A DNA stretch of 64,000 bases from Ruegeria sp. A3M17 (GCF_003318255.1 NZ_QOCF01000028.1:310001-374000); one strand, 5' to 3'; positions 14,315-24,088 are shown, counted from the stretch's first letter. The notes: a model not told the origin generated them from the letters alone. Program-made: numbers and translations.

Positions 14315-15727
14315 ATGAAGTGGGATGAGTTTTCGGATTGGGGCAAACGAATTGCCGAGTGGACGCAGGATTACCACCTGACTGTAGGTGACAAACCCGT
14401 CCGCGCCCGGACTGAGCCAGGGGATATCCTCAATGCCCTGCCCGCGCTGCCACCCGAACACGCACAGCCACTGGAGGACGTGTTTCAGGATTTCGAACAG
14501 ATCGTGATGCCGGGGATCACCCATTGGCAGCATCCAAGATTCTTTGCCTATTTCAACTCGAACGCCTCAGCCCCATCGGTCCTGGCTGAATTTCTGGCCA
14601 GCGCCATCGCACCGCAATGTATGTTGTGGCAAACGTCACCAGCTGCGACCGAGATGGAAACGCGGATGATGGACTGGTTGCGCCACGCGCTGGATCTGCC
14701 CAAGGGTTTCGCTGGCGTTATTCAGGACTCCGCCTCGTCAGCGACATTGGCTGCCGTGCTAACGATGCGGGAGAAGGCATTGCAATGGCAGGGCAATCAG
14801 CAAGGTCTGTTCGGGCAAAAGCCCCTGCGCGTCTATTGCTCGGCCGAAGTTCACACCTCGGTCGATCGCGCAATTTGGGTTGCAGGAATCGGGCAGGGCA
14901 ATTTGATGCGTATCCCAATCAAGGGCGATTGGCGCGGGATGGATCCCGCAGCTCTGGAGGCCGCCATTCAGACTGATTTAGACTCTGGTTTGCATCCGGC
15001 AGGCGTCATCCTTTGCGTTGGTGGCACGGGAACGGGGGCCACCGATCCTGTGGATGAATGCCTTAAAATCGCACAGAAATATGGGCTTTATTCCCATGTG
15101 GATGCTGCATGGGCCGGATCGGCAATGATCTGCCCTGAATACCGACACTACTGGCCCGGCGTGGATCAGGCCGACAGCATCGTGTTCAACCCGCATAAAT
15201 GGCTGGGTGTGCAGTTCGATTGCTGCGCGCATTTCCTGAAAGACCCCGATGATCTGGTGCAGACGCTGGCGATCAGCCCGGAATACCTCAAAACTCACGG
15301 CAAGGATGGGATCATCAACTACTCGGAATGGTCGGTGCCTCTGGGTCGCCGGTTCCGGGCGCTCAAGCTGTGGTTTGTAATACGGGCCTATGGTCTGGAA
15401 GGGCTGCGCGCGCGGCTGCGCAATCACGTGAACTGGTCCGTAGCGCTGCATGATCGGCTCGCGAGCGAGTCGGATTTTCAGATCGTCACCCAGCCCATGT
15501 GGTCTTTGTGGACGTTTCGCTATGCACCGACGGGCCAAACATATCTGGACGATTTGAACCTGCGCCTGGTGAACGCCATCAATGACGACGGCCGCATCTA
15601 TTTGACGCAAACCCGCGTGGACGGCGACCTGGTGATCCGCTTTCAGGCTGGTCAGTTCGAAACCACCGAAGACGATGTACGAATGGCCTATGACGTCATA
15701 ACCGAAATCGCCCGCTCACTGACATAA
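14315..15727 (+). CDS. PLP-dependent aromatic-L-amino-acid decarboxylase
   Basis: 470 residues of the group II decarboxylase family (tyrosine/DOPA/tryptophan decarboxylases). The pyridoxal-phosphate lysine is K295 in FNPHKW, preceded by the HVDAAWAGSA aspartate that contacts the cofactor. The N-terminal ITHWQHPRFFAYFNSNAS motif is typical of aromatic amino acid decarboxylases. GAGGG lies about 5 bases before the ATG. It is followed by hpaI after 15 bases. Products such as tyramine or dopamine would feed the hydroxyphenylacetate route, which matches the HpaR neighbour; exact substrate preference is not deducible. Confidence 0.88.
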   Translation: MKWDEFSDWGKRIAEWTQDYHLTVGDKPVRARTEPGDILNALPALPPEHAQPLEDVFQDFEQIVMPGITHWQHPRFFAYFNSNASAPSVLAEFLASAIAPQCMLWQTSPAATEMETRMMDWLRHALDLPKGFAGVIQDSASSATLAAVLTMREKALQWQGNQQGLFGQKPLRVYCSAEVHTSVDRAIWVAGIGQGNLMRIPIKGDWRGMDPAALEAAIQTDLDSGLHPAGVILCVGGTGTGATDPVDECLKIAQKYGLYSHVDAAWAGSAMICPEYRHYWPGVDQADSIVFNPHKWLGVQFDCCAHFLKDPDDLVQTLAISPEYLKTHGKDGIINYSEWSVPLGRRFRALKLWFVIRAYGLEGLRARLRNHVNWSVALHDRLASESDFQIVTQPMWSLWTFRYAPTGQTYLDDLNLRLVNAINDDGRIYLTQTRVDGDLVIRFQAGQFETTEDDVRMAYDVITEIARSLT

Positions 15728-15742
15728 ACAGGAGGTCCGGCC

Positions 15743-16513
15743 ATGCCAGTCCAGAATAACAGCTTCAAACATGCTCTAATACAGGGTGAACTGCAGATCG
15801 GCTGCTGGATGAGTTTTGCGGAATCCATCACTGCCGAAATTATGGGCACCGCCGGATTCGACTGGCTGGTCATTGATGGTGAACACGCGCCGAACGATAT
15901 CCGATCAATCCGTGATCAGCTTATGGCGTTGGCTGCCAGCTCCTCGCATCCGGTGGTGCGGGTTCCGGTTGGCGAAACCGCTTTGATCAAGATGGTGCTG
16001 GATGCCGGCGCGCAAACCGTTCTGGTACCGATGGTCGAAACCGCCGATCAGGCGCGACAGTTGGTTCGGGACTGCCGCTATCCCCCGACCGGCGTGCGTG
16101 GCGTTGGGGCCGGTGCGGCCCGGGCGACAATGTACGGCTCGATCCCCGAGTACATTCAATCTGCAGACGATCAAATTTGCCTTTTGGTTCAGGTGGAAAA
16201 CCGCGCCGGGATGGCCGCGCTGGATGATATCCTGAAGGTCGAAGGCGTCGACGGAGTGTTCATTGGCCCTGCGGACCTGTCCACCGATATGGGATATCAG
16301 GGAAACAGCGCAGCACCCGAAGTGCGCGCTGTCATTGCGGATGCCATCACAAGGATCAAGGCCGCCGGCAAAGCGCCCGGCATTTTGGGCACCAACGACG
16401 AGGCCAGCCAAGCCTACTATGAAATGGGCGCACAGTTTCTTGCGGTCGGCATTGATGTGATGTTGCTGGCGCAGGCATCCCGGACGTTGGCGGCAAAATG
16501 GAAAGCTAAATAG
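15743..16513 (+). CDS. hpaI: HpcH/HpaI-family class II aldolase
   Basis: 256 residues, full length for 4-hydroxy-2-oxoheptanedioate aldolase, which splits the last intermediate of homoprotocatechuate breakdown into pyruvate and succinate semialdehyde. Conserved motifs include DWLVIDGEHAPND (catalytic His and metal-binding region), ARATMYG with Arg, VQVENRAGMAALDDI and VDGVFIGPADLS. An AGGAGG box stands before the ATG. It is in an operon with the decarboxylase. Related 2-keto-3-deoxy acid aldolases are an alternative. Confidence 0.87.
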   Translation: MPVQNNSFKHALIQGELQIGCWMSFAESITAEIMGTAGFDWLVIDGEHAPNDIRSIRDQLMALAASSSHPVVRVPVGETALIKMVLDAGAQTVLVPMVETADQARQLVRDCRYPPTGVRGVGAGAARATMYGSIPEYIQSADDQICLLVQVENRAGMAALDDILKVEGVDGVFIGPADLSTDMGYQGNSAAPEVRAVIADAITRIKAAGKAPGILGTNDEASQAYYEMGAQFLAVGIDVMLLAQASRTLAAKWKAK

Positions 16514-16517
16514 CGCG

Positions 16518-17660
16518 TCAGGCGTACATGGTGGCGGCGGCCTGCGCGTAACCACCCGAAGCACCATCCACAAAGTGAACATGATCGTCGCGCGTCGCCG
16601 AGGGGACGATACAGGTCATCATCGCCTCGTCTTGCGCATGCAGCCCATAGCGGATCTTGCCCTGTCCGCGCGCCTGTTCAAGCATCATCCGGATTTGCGT
16701 CAACGTGGCAGCGTCACAATCCAGCGTCATTTTTAGCCCATCATCGAATTTACGGTAGTCGGCGTTGCGGCTGACCATGCGCTTGTAATGGCCGGGTTCG
16801 AAATTGCCCAACCGTTTGCCCGATGTGAACAACAGGGCGATCAAAAAGTTCTGGCCCAGCAATTTGATCCGCTGCAGCAACAAGTTGTTCCCGGCTCGTG
16901 ATACGCGGGCATCCAGGCCAACATCCGGCGGCGGCCAGCTAATCGGCGGGCCATCTTCTGGTACTGGATGACCCGAACGCTCCAACTCCTCCGAAGCTGA
17001 CAGAACCGAGCGGGCCAAATCCGCAAAGTCACTCTCGGTCGCATTTGCTGTGGGCTGAACCACGACCGAAACGATCTGACCATTGCGTGCCTTGCTGTTG
17101 GACCAACGGCAGGACAAACCAGTTAGGTCAGGCTGTGCACCAGGTTTGGCAGGCGGCACCGTAAAAGTACCAGCCTTCATTTGCGCCTCGGCCCAGGCCA
17201 ACCCGCCACCTGAGAACATGGCATAATCTACCCCATCAGACGGCGCATAGCGCGCGACTCGCAGGTCTTTTCCTGCCTTACGAATTTCGGCAACCGGAAC
17301 CAACGCCGCGCGCAGCGAGATCGAGAATTCTTCTTCCGCCCAGCGCCTGAGGTCCGCCAAAACCGCTTTGGCGGTGTCGATCTCACTTGCGGGCACGGCG
17401 AATCCGGCACCGTCGCCCCCAAAAACATAAGGGAACTCCTTGCCGTGGAGCGCGTTGATCATGGCCGAGATCACCGCCGCGCCGACCATATTTACCGTCT
17501 TGTATCGCCCTTTTGCGATCTCACCGGTGGAGTCGACGATATCAGCCACACCCAATGCCCAATCACCCGGAACAGCAGAGAAACGCGCCGGATCCACCAA
17601 ACGGGTAAAGTCCCGCAACAGGGGAAGACTGTCATAGAACGCGGCCTGGGCGTCTTTCAT
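16518..17660 (-). CDS. DUF3095 family protein (cyclase-like)
   Basis: 380 residues from ATG 17660, with GAGGTG just upstream. The sequence matches DUF3095, a family described as related to adenylate cyclases: VADIVDSTGEIAKGRYKTVNMVGAAVISAM near residue 40 and YVFGGDGAGFAVP near residue 80 resemble the metal-binding and GGDG-type strands of nucleotide cyclases. Whether it makes a cyclic nucleotide is unknown. It stands alone, convergent with hpaI. Confidence 0.8.
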   Translation of the reverse strand: MKDAQAAFYDSLPLLRDFTRLVDPARFSAVPGDWALGVADIVDSTGEIAKGRYKTVNMVGAAVISAMINALHGKEFPYVFGGDGAGFAVPASEIDTAKAVLADLRRWAEEEFSISLRAALVPVAEIRKAGKDLRVARYAPSDGVDYAMFSGGGLAWAEAQMKAGTFTVPPAKPGAQPDLTGLSCRWSNSKARNGQIVSVVVQPTANATESDFADLARSVLSASEELERSGHPVPEDGPPISWPPPDVGLDARVSRAGNNLLLQRIKLLGQNFLIALLFTSGKRLGNFEPGHYKRMVSRNADYRKFDDGLKMTLDCDAATLTQIRMMLEQARGQGKIRYGLHAQDEAMMTCIVPSATRDDHVHFVDGASGGYAQAAATMYA

Positions 17661-17799
17661 TGGCACCTCGGATATTCGGTAAGGACAAGGATAGCCCGAA
17701 TGTGATCACTGTCCGGCAAAATCAGTATAGCACACGCGCTTGTGTGTGGCACCGTGACGTGCCAAGCATTTCTTCGCCGGTTTGGGGGAGAGGGTTTTC

Positions 17800-18972
17800 A
17801 TGAAGGCAGGTCTGGTGGTGTTGTGCCTGGGCTATGTGCTCAGCCAGTTCTTTCGCGCCTTTCTCGCGGTTCTCAGCGTTGATCTGGGGCGCGATATCGG
17901 GGCCACGCCCGAGGATCTAGCCTTTGCGTCCGGTCTTTGGTTTCTGATCTTTGCCGCCATGCAGCTGCCCGTAGGCTGGGCATTGGACCGAGTTGGACCG
18001 CGCCTGACGGCGGCGGTCTTGCTGCTGGTCGGTGGTGCCGGCGGAGCGGCAATGTTTGCCCTATCCAGCACTCCCTTTCACATCGCCATCGCCATGGGGC
18101 TGATTGGGGTCGGCTGCTCACCGGTTTTGATGGCGTCTTACTATATCTTCGCCCGTGAATTCCCACCTGCCCGCTTCGCCACTTTGGCGGCTGTCATGCT
18201 GGGCGTTGGATCCGTCGGTAATCTTGTCGCATCGTACCCTACTGCGTTGGCGGTCGAGCTGATGGGATGGCGCGCCACGATGGGGACGCTGGCCGTTTTT
18301 TCCGCCGCCATCGCGTTGGGTATCTGGTTCAGCGTGCATGATCCCAAACGTGTCGAGACCGAACACAGGGGGTCGGTGCTGGACCTGCTGAAAGAACCCG
18401 CCCTGTGGGCGATCTTGCCCCTGATGCTGGTGGCCTATGCCCCGTCGGCGGCAACGCGCGGCCTTTGGGCCGGGCCATACCTCAGCGATATCTTCGGCCT
18501 TAGCACCACCCAGATCGGGACAGCGACCCTGATCATGGGGGCGGCGATGATTGCAGGTACCTTTGCATATGGGCCGCTCGATCGAATACTGGGCACGCGA
18601 AAATGGGTGATCTTTGGCGGCAACGCGCTGGGCACAGTGGGGCTGGTTCTGATGTGCCTTTGGGTCGACAGCGCGGTTTGGCTTTCGGTTGTTCTGATGG
18701 CAGCGATCGGGTTTCTGGGGGCCAGCTTTCCGGTCATCATGGCTCATGGCCGGGCCTTTGTGCCACCGCATCTGGTTGGGCGCGGCATGACCCTACTGAA
18801 TCTCTTTGGCATTGGCGGTGTAGGATTGGCGCAATTCGTCACTGGCCGCATCCATGCCGCCACGGTGGACATCAGCCCAACCGCGCCCTACACAGCGATA
18901 TTCGGCTTTTTTGCGGTCACGCAGGCCATCGGCTGCGTGATTTATCTGTTCAGCCGCGACAGTGTCGACTGA
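17800..18972 (+). CDS. MFS transporter
   Basis: 390 residues with about twelve hydrophobic segments and the family signature LPVGWALDRVGPRLTAA after helix 2. A very strong GGGGGAGAGGG ribosome binding site precedes ATG 17800. The general layout (short N-terminus, FRAFLAVLSVDLGRDIGATPEDL) is shared with proteobacterial carriers of the nitrate/oxalate type, but no substrate can be read. The downstream glycosyltransferase begins 25 bases after its stop, so they may share a transcript. Confidence 0.85.
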   Translation: MKAGLVVLCLGYVLSQFFRAFLAVLSVDLGRDIGATPEDLAFASGLWFLIFAAMQLPVGWALDRVGPRLTAAVLLLVGGAGGAAMFALSSTPFHIAIAMGLIGVGCSPVLMASYYIFAREFPPARFATLAAVMLGVGSVGNLVASYPTALAVELMGWRATMGTLAVFSAAIALGIWFSVHDPKRVETEHRGSVLDLLKEPALWAILPLMLVAYAPSAATRGLWAGPYLSDIFGLSTTQIGTATLIMGAAMIAGTFAYGPLDRILGTRKWVIFGGNALGTVGLVLMCLWVDSAVWLSVVLMAAIGFLGASFPVIMAHGRAFVPPHLVGRGMTLLNLFGIGGVGLAQFVTGRIHAATVDISPTAPYTAIFGFFAVTQAIGCVIYLFSRDSVD

Positions 18973-18997
18973 CGCTGGAGCTGCCAGGAGTACCCCA

Positions 18998-20032
18998 GTG
19001 TCAGACCCGCGCGTCATTGCCCCCAACCTCAAACGCAGACTTTCGGGCGTGACCGCAACGATTGCCCGGTTGGTGCCGTTGCAAGTGCAATGGATCGACA
19101 TCGCCGCCACCGGGCCGGGCTTGCCGGATGACGTCCCGCACATACCGCTGGGCCGCCTGCCCTTTCTGTCGCGCAAAACACTGCGCGTCTGGCACGCGCG
19201 CCGCAATACCGAGATGCTGCTGGGTCTGATCCTGCGCAACGTCCTGCGGCTGCGGTTGAAGCTGCTGTTCACCAGCGCCTCGCAACGCGCGCATAGCGGC
19301 TACACCAAATGGTTGATCGACAAAATGGACGCAGTCGTCGCAACTTCTCGCAAAACCGCCGGGTATCTGGAGAGAGATGCACAAGTCATCATGCATGGCA
19401 TCAACTTGCAGGATTTTACACCGCCCGAAGACAAAGCCGCAGTTCGGGCGCGGCTGGGTTTGCCAGATGGTCTATTGCTGGGCTGCTATGGCCGCATTCG
19501 TCACCAGAAGGGTACCGACGCCTTTGTCGACGCAATGATCGACCTGTGCGACCGCTTCGACAACGTCCATGGCATCGTCATGGGCCGCGCCACGGAAAAG
19601 CACACCAGCTTTCTAACCGAACTGAAGGACAAGGTCGCCAAGGCGGGCCTGTCCGACCGCATTCTGTTCATGCCCGAGGTGACCGTCGATCAGATCGCCG
19701 AATGGTATCAGGTGCTGGACCTGTTCATTGCCCCGCAACGGTGGGAAGGGTTCGGCCTGACGCCGCTGGAAGCAATGGCCTGCGGCGTGCCGGTTGTTGC
19801 CACGGATGTGGGCGCGTTCTCCGAGATCGTCACCGACCCGTCGCTGGGCCGCGTGGTCGAGCCCGGCGATATCCCCGCGCTGGCCAACGCCGCCGCCGAG
19901 ATGCTGTCTGACCATGATTCCCTTGCGCGTTCTGGTGCTGTCGCCCGCGTCCATGTCGAGCAGAAATTCGACATCAATGGCGAAGCGAAGACGCTTGTGG
20001 CGCTATATGAACGTCTTTTGACCGACACCTGA
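18998..20032 (+). CDS. GT4 glycosyltransferase, LpcC-like (LPS core)
   Basis: 344 residues from GTG 18998, seven bases after CCAGGAG; an upstream ATG at 18962 would overlap the MFS gene. The C-terminal half has the GT4 donor-binding pattern: YGRIRHQKGTDAFVDAMI, then RWEGFGLTPLEAMACGVPVVATDVGAFSEIV with the E-x7-E motif. It resembles LpcC-type mannosyltransferases of lipopolysaccharide core synthesis in alphaproteobacteria. No membrane segment is evident; it probably acts on the inner face of the cytoplasmic membrane. Confidence 0.85.
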   Translation: MSDPRVIAPNLKRRLSGVTATIARLVPLQVQWIDIAATGPGLPDDVPHIPLGRLPFLSRKTLRVWHARRNTEMLLGLILRNVLRLRLKLLFTSASQRAHSGYTKWLIDKMDAVVATSRKTAGYLERDAQVIMHGINLQDFTPPEDKAAVRARLGLPDGLLLGCYGRIRHQKGTDAFVDAMIDLCDRFDNVHGIVMGRATEKHTSFLTELKDKVAKAGLSDRILFMPEVTVDQIAEWYQVLDLFIAPQRWEGFGLTPLEAMACGVPVVATDVGAFSEIVTDPSLGRVVEPGDIPALANAAAEMLSDHDSLARSGAVARVHVEQKFDINGEAKTLVALYERLLTDT

Positions 20033-20143
20033 GGCGATGCGCCACGTCAAATCGGTGTCATTGCGCGAAATAAACCCCGAAAACTCTTTTTTATTTGCTG
20101 CAACGCGGCTATGAACGCGCGTCCTTAACATTGGAGACATGAA

Positions 20144-21166
20144 ATGGGCTATCGCGTCGTAGTCGTCGGCGCCACGGGTAACGTGGGCCGCGAAATGCTG
20201 AACATTCTGGCTGAACGCCAGTTCCCCGTCGATGAACTTGCTGTTCTGGCAAGCCGTCGATCGCTGGGCACCGAAGTAAGCTTTGGCGACACGACACTCA
20301 CTACCAAGGATCTGGACACATTCGATTTCACCGGCTGGGACATGGCGCTGTTTGCCGTAGGTTCCGAGGCGACCAAGGTTTACGCCCCCAAAGCGGCCAA
20401 AGCCGGCTGCGTGGTGATCGATAACTCGTCGCTATACCGCTATGACCCGGACATTCCGCTGATCGTGCCGGAATGTAACCCGCAGGCAATCCACGACTAC
20501 AAAAACAAGAACATCATCGCCAACCCCAACTGCTCGACCGCGCAGATGGTTGTCGCGCTGAAGCCGCTGCACGACCGCGCGCGCATCAAGCGGGTTGTCG
20601 TGTCAACCTATCAGTCGGTGTCTGGTGCCGGGAAAGAAGGCATGGACGAGCTGTGGGATCAGACCAAGGCGATCTACAACCCCACTACGGACGTGCCGCC
20701 AAACAAGTTCCAGAAGCAGATCGCCTTCAACGTCATTCCCCAGATCGACGTCTTCATGGAAGACGGCTCGACCAAGGAAGAGTGGAAGATGGTTGTTGAG
20801 ACCAAAAAGATCGTCGATCCGTCGATCAAGGTTACAGCCACCTGCGTCCGCGTTCCGGTTTTCGTCGGCCACTCTGAGGCCGTGAACATCGAGTTCGAGG
20901 AATTCCTGGACGAAGACGAAGCCCGCGACATCCTGCGCGAGGCTCCGGGCATCATGGTGATCGACAAGCGCGAAGACGGCGGCTACGTCTCGCCGATCGA
21001 ATGCGCGGGTGATTTTGCCACGTTCATCAGCCGTATCCGCCAAGACTCGACCGTTGAAAATGGTATCAACCTGTGGTGCGTTTCGGACAACCTGCGCAAA
21101 GGTGCAGCGCTGAATGCAGTGCAGATTGCGGAACTTCTGGGCCGTGAGGTTCTGAAGAAGGGCTAA
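20144..21166 (+). CDS. asd: aspartate-semialdehyde dehydrogenase
   Basis: 340 residues, full length. The enzyme reduces aspartyl phosphate to aspartate semialdehyde with NADPH, the branch point to lysine/diaminopimelate, threonine and methionine. GATGNVGREML (residues 9-19) is the nucleotide-binding loop, NPNCST near residue 129 carries the catalytic cysteine, and the ECAGDFATF region carries substrate-binding residues. A GGAGACATGAA context supports the ATG. Monocistronic by position. Confidence 0.97.
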   Translation: MGYRVVVVGATGNVGREMLNILAERQFPVDELAVLASRRSLGTEVSFGDTTLTTKDLDTFDFTGWDMALFAVGSEATKVYAPKAAKAGCVVIDNSSLYRYDPDIPLIVPECNPQAIHDYKNKNIIANPNCSTAQMVVALKPLHDRARIKRVVVSTYQSVSGAGKEGMDELWDQTKAIYNPTTDVPPNKFQKQIAFNVIPQIDVFMEDGSTKEEWKMVVETKKIVDPSIKVTATCVRVPVFVGHSEAVNIEFEEFLDEDEARDILREAPGIMVIDKREDGGYVSPIECAGDFATFISRIRQDSTVENGINLWCVSDNLRKGAALNAVQIAELLGREVLKKG

Positions 21167-21395
21167 GCCCCGACCAGAAACTGCGGATTGTATGAACCCT
21201 GCTGCGCTGTCAGTGGGGTTTATTTTTGGCGCGCAGCGGAATCTTCGCGGCCTCGAAGGGCGTCCAGAATCGCCCGGGAACCTTGCTCTTGTCCTTTAAC
21301 TGATACACACTTCGATGGGCAGCAGGGGCTACTTTCGCCGCGAAGCCTGTTGTCGACCCGACAAGTACGATTCCGCCCTTTTGGAGGAGTGTGTC

Positions 21396-22214
21396 ATGAC
21401 ATCCAAAACCAATGGGTCCTCGCCGCCGGACAACCTGACGCCGCAGCAGCAAGCCATGCCCGAGGTGAACACATTGACGGCGGCAGATATCAGCGCATCG
21501 CTAAAAGCCGGATTAGCCGATTTTCTGGCACGCCCAGTCATGAGCGGCTTTTTTGGCCTGTTCTATGCAATTTTTGGGATTCTGTTTGTCTGGTGCCTGG
21601 TCTGGCTTGGCAAAATCTGGATGATCATTCCCGCGGCTGTTGGCTTTCCGTTGGTTGCGCCTTTTGCTGCCGCCGGGCTTTATGAGATGTCTCGGCGGAT
21701 GCAAAACAACGAGGATTTCGGATGGTCTGATATCCTCACCGTCATGGCCAACCAGCGAAAGCGTGAAATGGGCTGGATGGCCTTTGTAACCCTGTTCATT
21801 TTCTGGGTATGGACCTATCAAATACGGCTTTGGCTGGCGATCACGCTGCAAAATGCATCGTTTTCTGATTTTGACCGTTTTCTGAACATCGTCTTCTTTA
21901 CGCCGCAGGGCTGGACGTTCCTTGCCATTGGTACCTGTGTGGGCGCATTTTTGTCGGCAGTCCTGTTCTCGGTAACGGTCGTCGCCATGCCAATGCTGCT
22001 GGACCGAGAGACGAACTTCATTTCTGCGATGATCACATCCATCCGGGTTGTCACCGGAAACCCAGTGGTCATGCTCAGCTGGGCAGCGTTTATCTCGGTC
22101 ACGATGTTGCTGTCGATGTTACCTGCATTTCTAGGCCTGATCTTCACCCTTCCGATTCTGGGCCACACCACGTGGCATCTTTACCAAAGGGCTGTTTCCC
22201 CAGCCGAGGGGTGA
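21396..22214 (+). CDS. DUF2189 family membrane protein
   Basis: 272 residues from ATG 21396, preceded by GGAGGAG at 21383-21389; the frame open to 21315 is not needed. About six hydrophobic helices follow a soluble N-terminus. The pattern (PLVAPFAAAGLYEMSRR, FSVTVVAMPMLLDRETNFISAM, GHTTWHLYQR) is that of DUF2189 inner-membrane proteins, of unknown function. It converges with the SRPBCC gene. Confidence 0.8.
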   Translation: MTSKTNGSSPPDNLTPQQQAMPEVNTLTAADISASLKAGLADFLARPVMSGFFGLFYAIFGILFVWCLVWLGKIWMIIPAAVGFPLVAPFAAAGLYEMSRRMQNNEDFGWSDILTVMANQRKREMGWMAFVTLFIFWVWTYQIRLWLAITLQNASFSDFDRFLNIVFFTPQGWTFLAIGTCVGAFLSAVLFSVTVVAMPMLLDRETNFISAMITSIRVVTGNPVVMLSWAAFISVTMLLSMLPAFLGLIFTLPILGHTTWHLYQRAVSPAEG

Positions 22215-22262
22215 TCAGACCGATCAAACCCAGCCGTCGCGAAATGCATCGAAGCGCCTGAT

Positions 22263-22799
22263 TTACCCCTGCTGCTCAACCAATGCCTTGAGGTTTGTCA
22301 GACCGCGCTCGTAATCTCCGCCGACCCACTTATCCATCATCAGGCCCATCCAGCGCGACATCGGGTTCATGCCGAGATCGGATTCGAATCCCCAGGTCAC
22401 CTGAGTCTGATCACCCTCGGGCGTCAGATCGAAGGAGGCCGATGCGGACCCCATCGGGCCGAAATCAAGCGCCGTTTTGACGGTTTGATCCGGAACGCTT
22501 TCGACGATTTCCTGTGATCCCGTGCCCACCTGTGGGTGTTCAGATGTCCAGTTCAGGGTGTTGCCAACGCCCGCCTCAGGTCCGCTGTAGGACAGTTGCG
22601 TTTCAGGATCACGCGAGAGCCAGGGCGACCAATGTTCAGTTTCCTGCATCGAATTCACGTAAGGAAAGATCGCGCTGGCGGGTGCGTTGATCGTGATGCT
22701 GCGGGACAGTTCGGCCTTGCCCGGCAAAAGGTAAGACACACCAACCAGAACCAGAATAAGAACAAGCAGAGTGATGAAAATACGTTTTATGAATCGCAT
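22263..22799 (-). CDS. membrane-anchored SRPBCC-family protein
   Basis: 178 residues. An N-terminal hydrophobic helix (residues 7-26) anchors an exported or membrane-attached SRPBCC (polyketide-cyclase-like START fold) domain: SITINAPASAIFPYVNSMQETEHWSPWLS at the start and WGFESDLGMNPMSRWMGLMMDKWVGGDYERGL at the end. Such domains bind hydrophobic ligands; no ligand can be named. Confidence 0.82.
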   Translation of the reverse strand: MRFIKRIFITLLVLILVLVGVSYLLPGKAELSRSITINAPASAIFPYVNSMQETEHWSPWLSRDPETQLSYSGPEAGVGNTLNWTSEHPQVGTGSQEIVESVPDQTVKTALDFGPMGSASASFDLTPEGDQTQVTWGFESDLGMNPMSRWMGLMMDKWVGGDYERGLTNLKALVEQQG

Positions 22800-22837
22800 G
22801 ACGCGCTCCTGATCGAAAGAGTGTGGTTTCGATCATA

Positions 22838-22880
22838 GCAAAAAATGGCGCGAAATCAGAGGCCTGATCCGCGCCATTCG
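22838..22880 (-). terminator. strong terminator after the carbonic anhydrase gene
   Basis: A 9-bp perfect stem (22844-22852 with 22870-22878) encloses a second 5-bp stem (22855-22859 with 22864-22868). It is followed on the minus strand by a run of T. It lies 24 bases beyond the stop of the carbonic anhydrase gene. Confidence 0.85.
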
Positions 22881-22903
22881 AAAACTCTCAGATGTCAGCC
22901 CGT

Positions 22904-23554
22904 TTAGACAACCACGAATTTCTTCTCGGCCGGGTCATAACATTGCAGGCCACCTTCACCGATATCGGTCCACAGCCCATGCAAGCTCAGCGAGCCGTCA
23001 TCTACCGCAGAAGAAACGAAGGGAAATGTCATCAGGTTCTCCAGCGACGCGACGACTGCCTGCCGTTCAAACTGACGCGCTTGATCGACGCTGTCTTCAA
23101 CATCTGCAACCAGTTCATATTTCGGTTTCAGGATATCCATCCAGCGACCAACGAAGCTTTCTTTTGCTTCCAGCTGAGGGGCGTTACCCTTGCACATGTC
23201 GATGCAGCCTTGAACGCCACCACATTGCGAATGGCCCAGCACAATCAGATGCGCAACCTTCAGCGCCGTAACCGCGTATTCGATGGCCGCACTGGTGCCG
23301 TGGTGATCGCCATCGGGAGCATAAGGTGGCACAAGGTTGGCGATGTTGCGGTGAATAAAGAACTCGCCTTGATCGGCACCGAAGATCGATGTCACGTGGA
23401 CCCGGCTGTCACAGCACGAAATCACCATCGCACGCGGGCGCTGCCCTTCGGTGGCCAGGCGGCGATACCAAACCTGGTTTTCCGAATAAGTGGTGGCTTT
23501 CCATCCGTGGTACCGCTTGACCAGATAGGTCGGCAGAGGTTTGGCTAAGTCCAT
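22904..23554 (-). CDS. beta-class carbonic anhydrase
   Basis: 216 residues. The zinc ligands are in CCDSRV (Cys, Asp) and HSQCGG (His, Cys), the hallmark of beta-carbonic anhydrases that interconvert CO2 and bicarbonate in the cytoplasm. ATG 23554 is preferred because GGGGA sits 7 bases upstream; ATG 23560 is too close to it. The strand and a far upstream frame overlap the divergent gene only if the long start is used. Confidence 0.95.
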   Translation of the reverse strand: MDLAKPLPTYLVKRYHGWKATTYSENQVWYRRLATEGQRPRAMVISCCDSRVHVTSIFGADQGEFFIHRNIANLVPPYAPDGDHHGTSAAIEYAVTALKVAHLIVLGHSQCGGVQGCIDMCKGNAPQLEAKESFVGRWMDILKPKYELVADVEDSVDQARQFERQAVVASLENLMTFPFVSSAVDDGSLSLHGLWTDIGEGGLQCYDPAEKKFVVV

Positions 23555-23662
23555 TCTCATGTCCCCGTTCTTTTGTCTGTCGGCTGCTGTAACCTGAATT
23601 CGCCGAAAATTCGACCCATTTTCCAGCATCGACGCAAGGTTTTGCAAAGGATTCTACCGCCA

Positions 23663-24088
23663 ATGTCCACCTATGCCGTGGGGGCGTTGAGAATTGGGGT
23701 AGATGTGGTGGATAAAATAGTCACGCTTGAACAAAAGGAAACCGTTCGGCTGGATACGGACCGCTTGAACGGGCTGTATCGCCAATTGGGCGACAAGAAC
23801 GCATTAGATGTATTGTGCCGTACGGTCGAGGAATTGGCCGTGCGCCTGTCAAACTGCGAGCGGTTTTGGCGTCAACGCGACTGGGCCGGGCTGCGCAAAT
23901 GCGCCCGGTCACTGGTGGCCATTGCCGAACAGATCGGCATGACCGCGCTGGCCCGTGTCGCCGGTGATGTGGCGCAATCTGTGGATGCCGGGGATGCGGT
24001 CGCGACGGGGGCCACCCTGTCGCGCCTGATCCGTGTAGGTGAGAAATCGCTGACCGTAATCTGGGATCAGCAGGATCTTTCCCTCTGA
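23663..24088 (+). CDS. hypothetical protein, Hpt-like helical
   Basis: 141 residues from ATG 23663 (AAAGGA upstream); in-frame GTG 23708 is an alternative. The second half is helical, with RKCARSLVAIAEQIGMTALARVAGDV resembling the helix that carries the phosphoacceptor His in Hpt domains, but no His is present at that place. A degenerate phosphotransfer-like domain is possible. It is divergent from the carbonic anhydrase gene and lies 57 bases upstream of the aminopeptidase. Confidence 0.65.
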   Translation: MSTYAVGALRIGVDVVDKIVTLEQKETVRLDTDRLNGLYRQLGDKNALDVLCRTVEELAVRLSNCERFWRQRDWAGLRKCARSLVAIAEQIGMTALARVAGDVAQSVDAGDAVATGATLSRLIRVGEKSLTVIWDQQDLSL

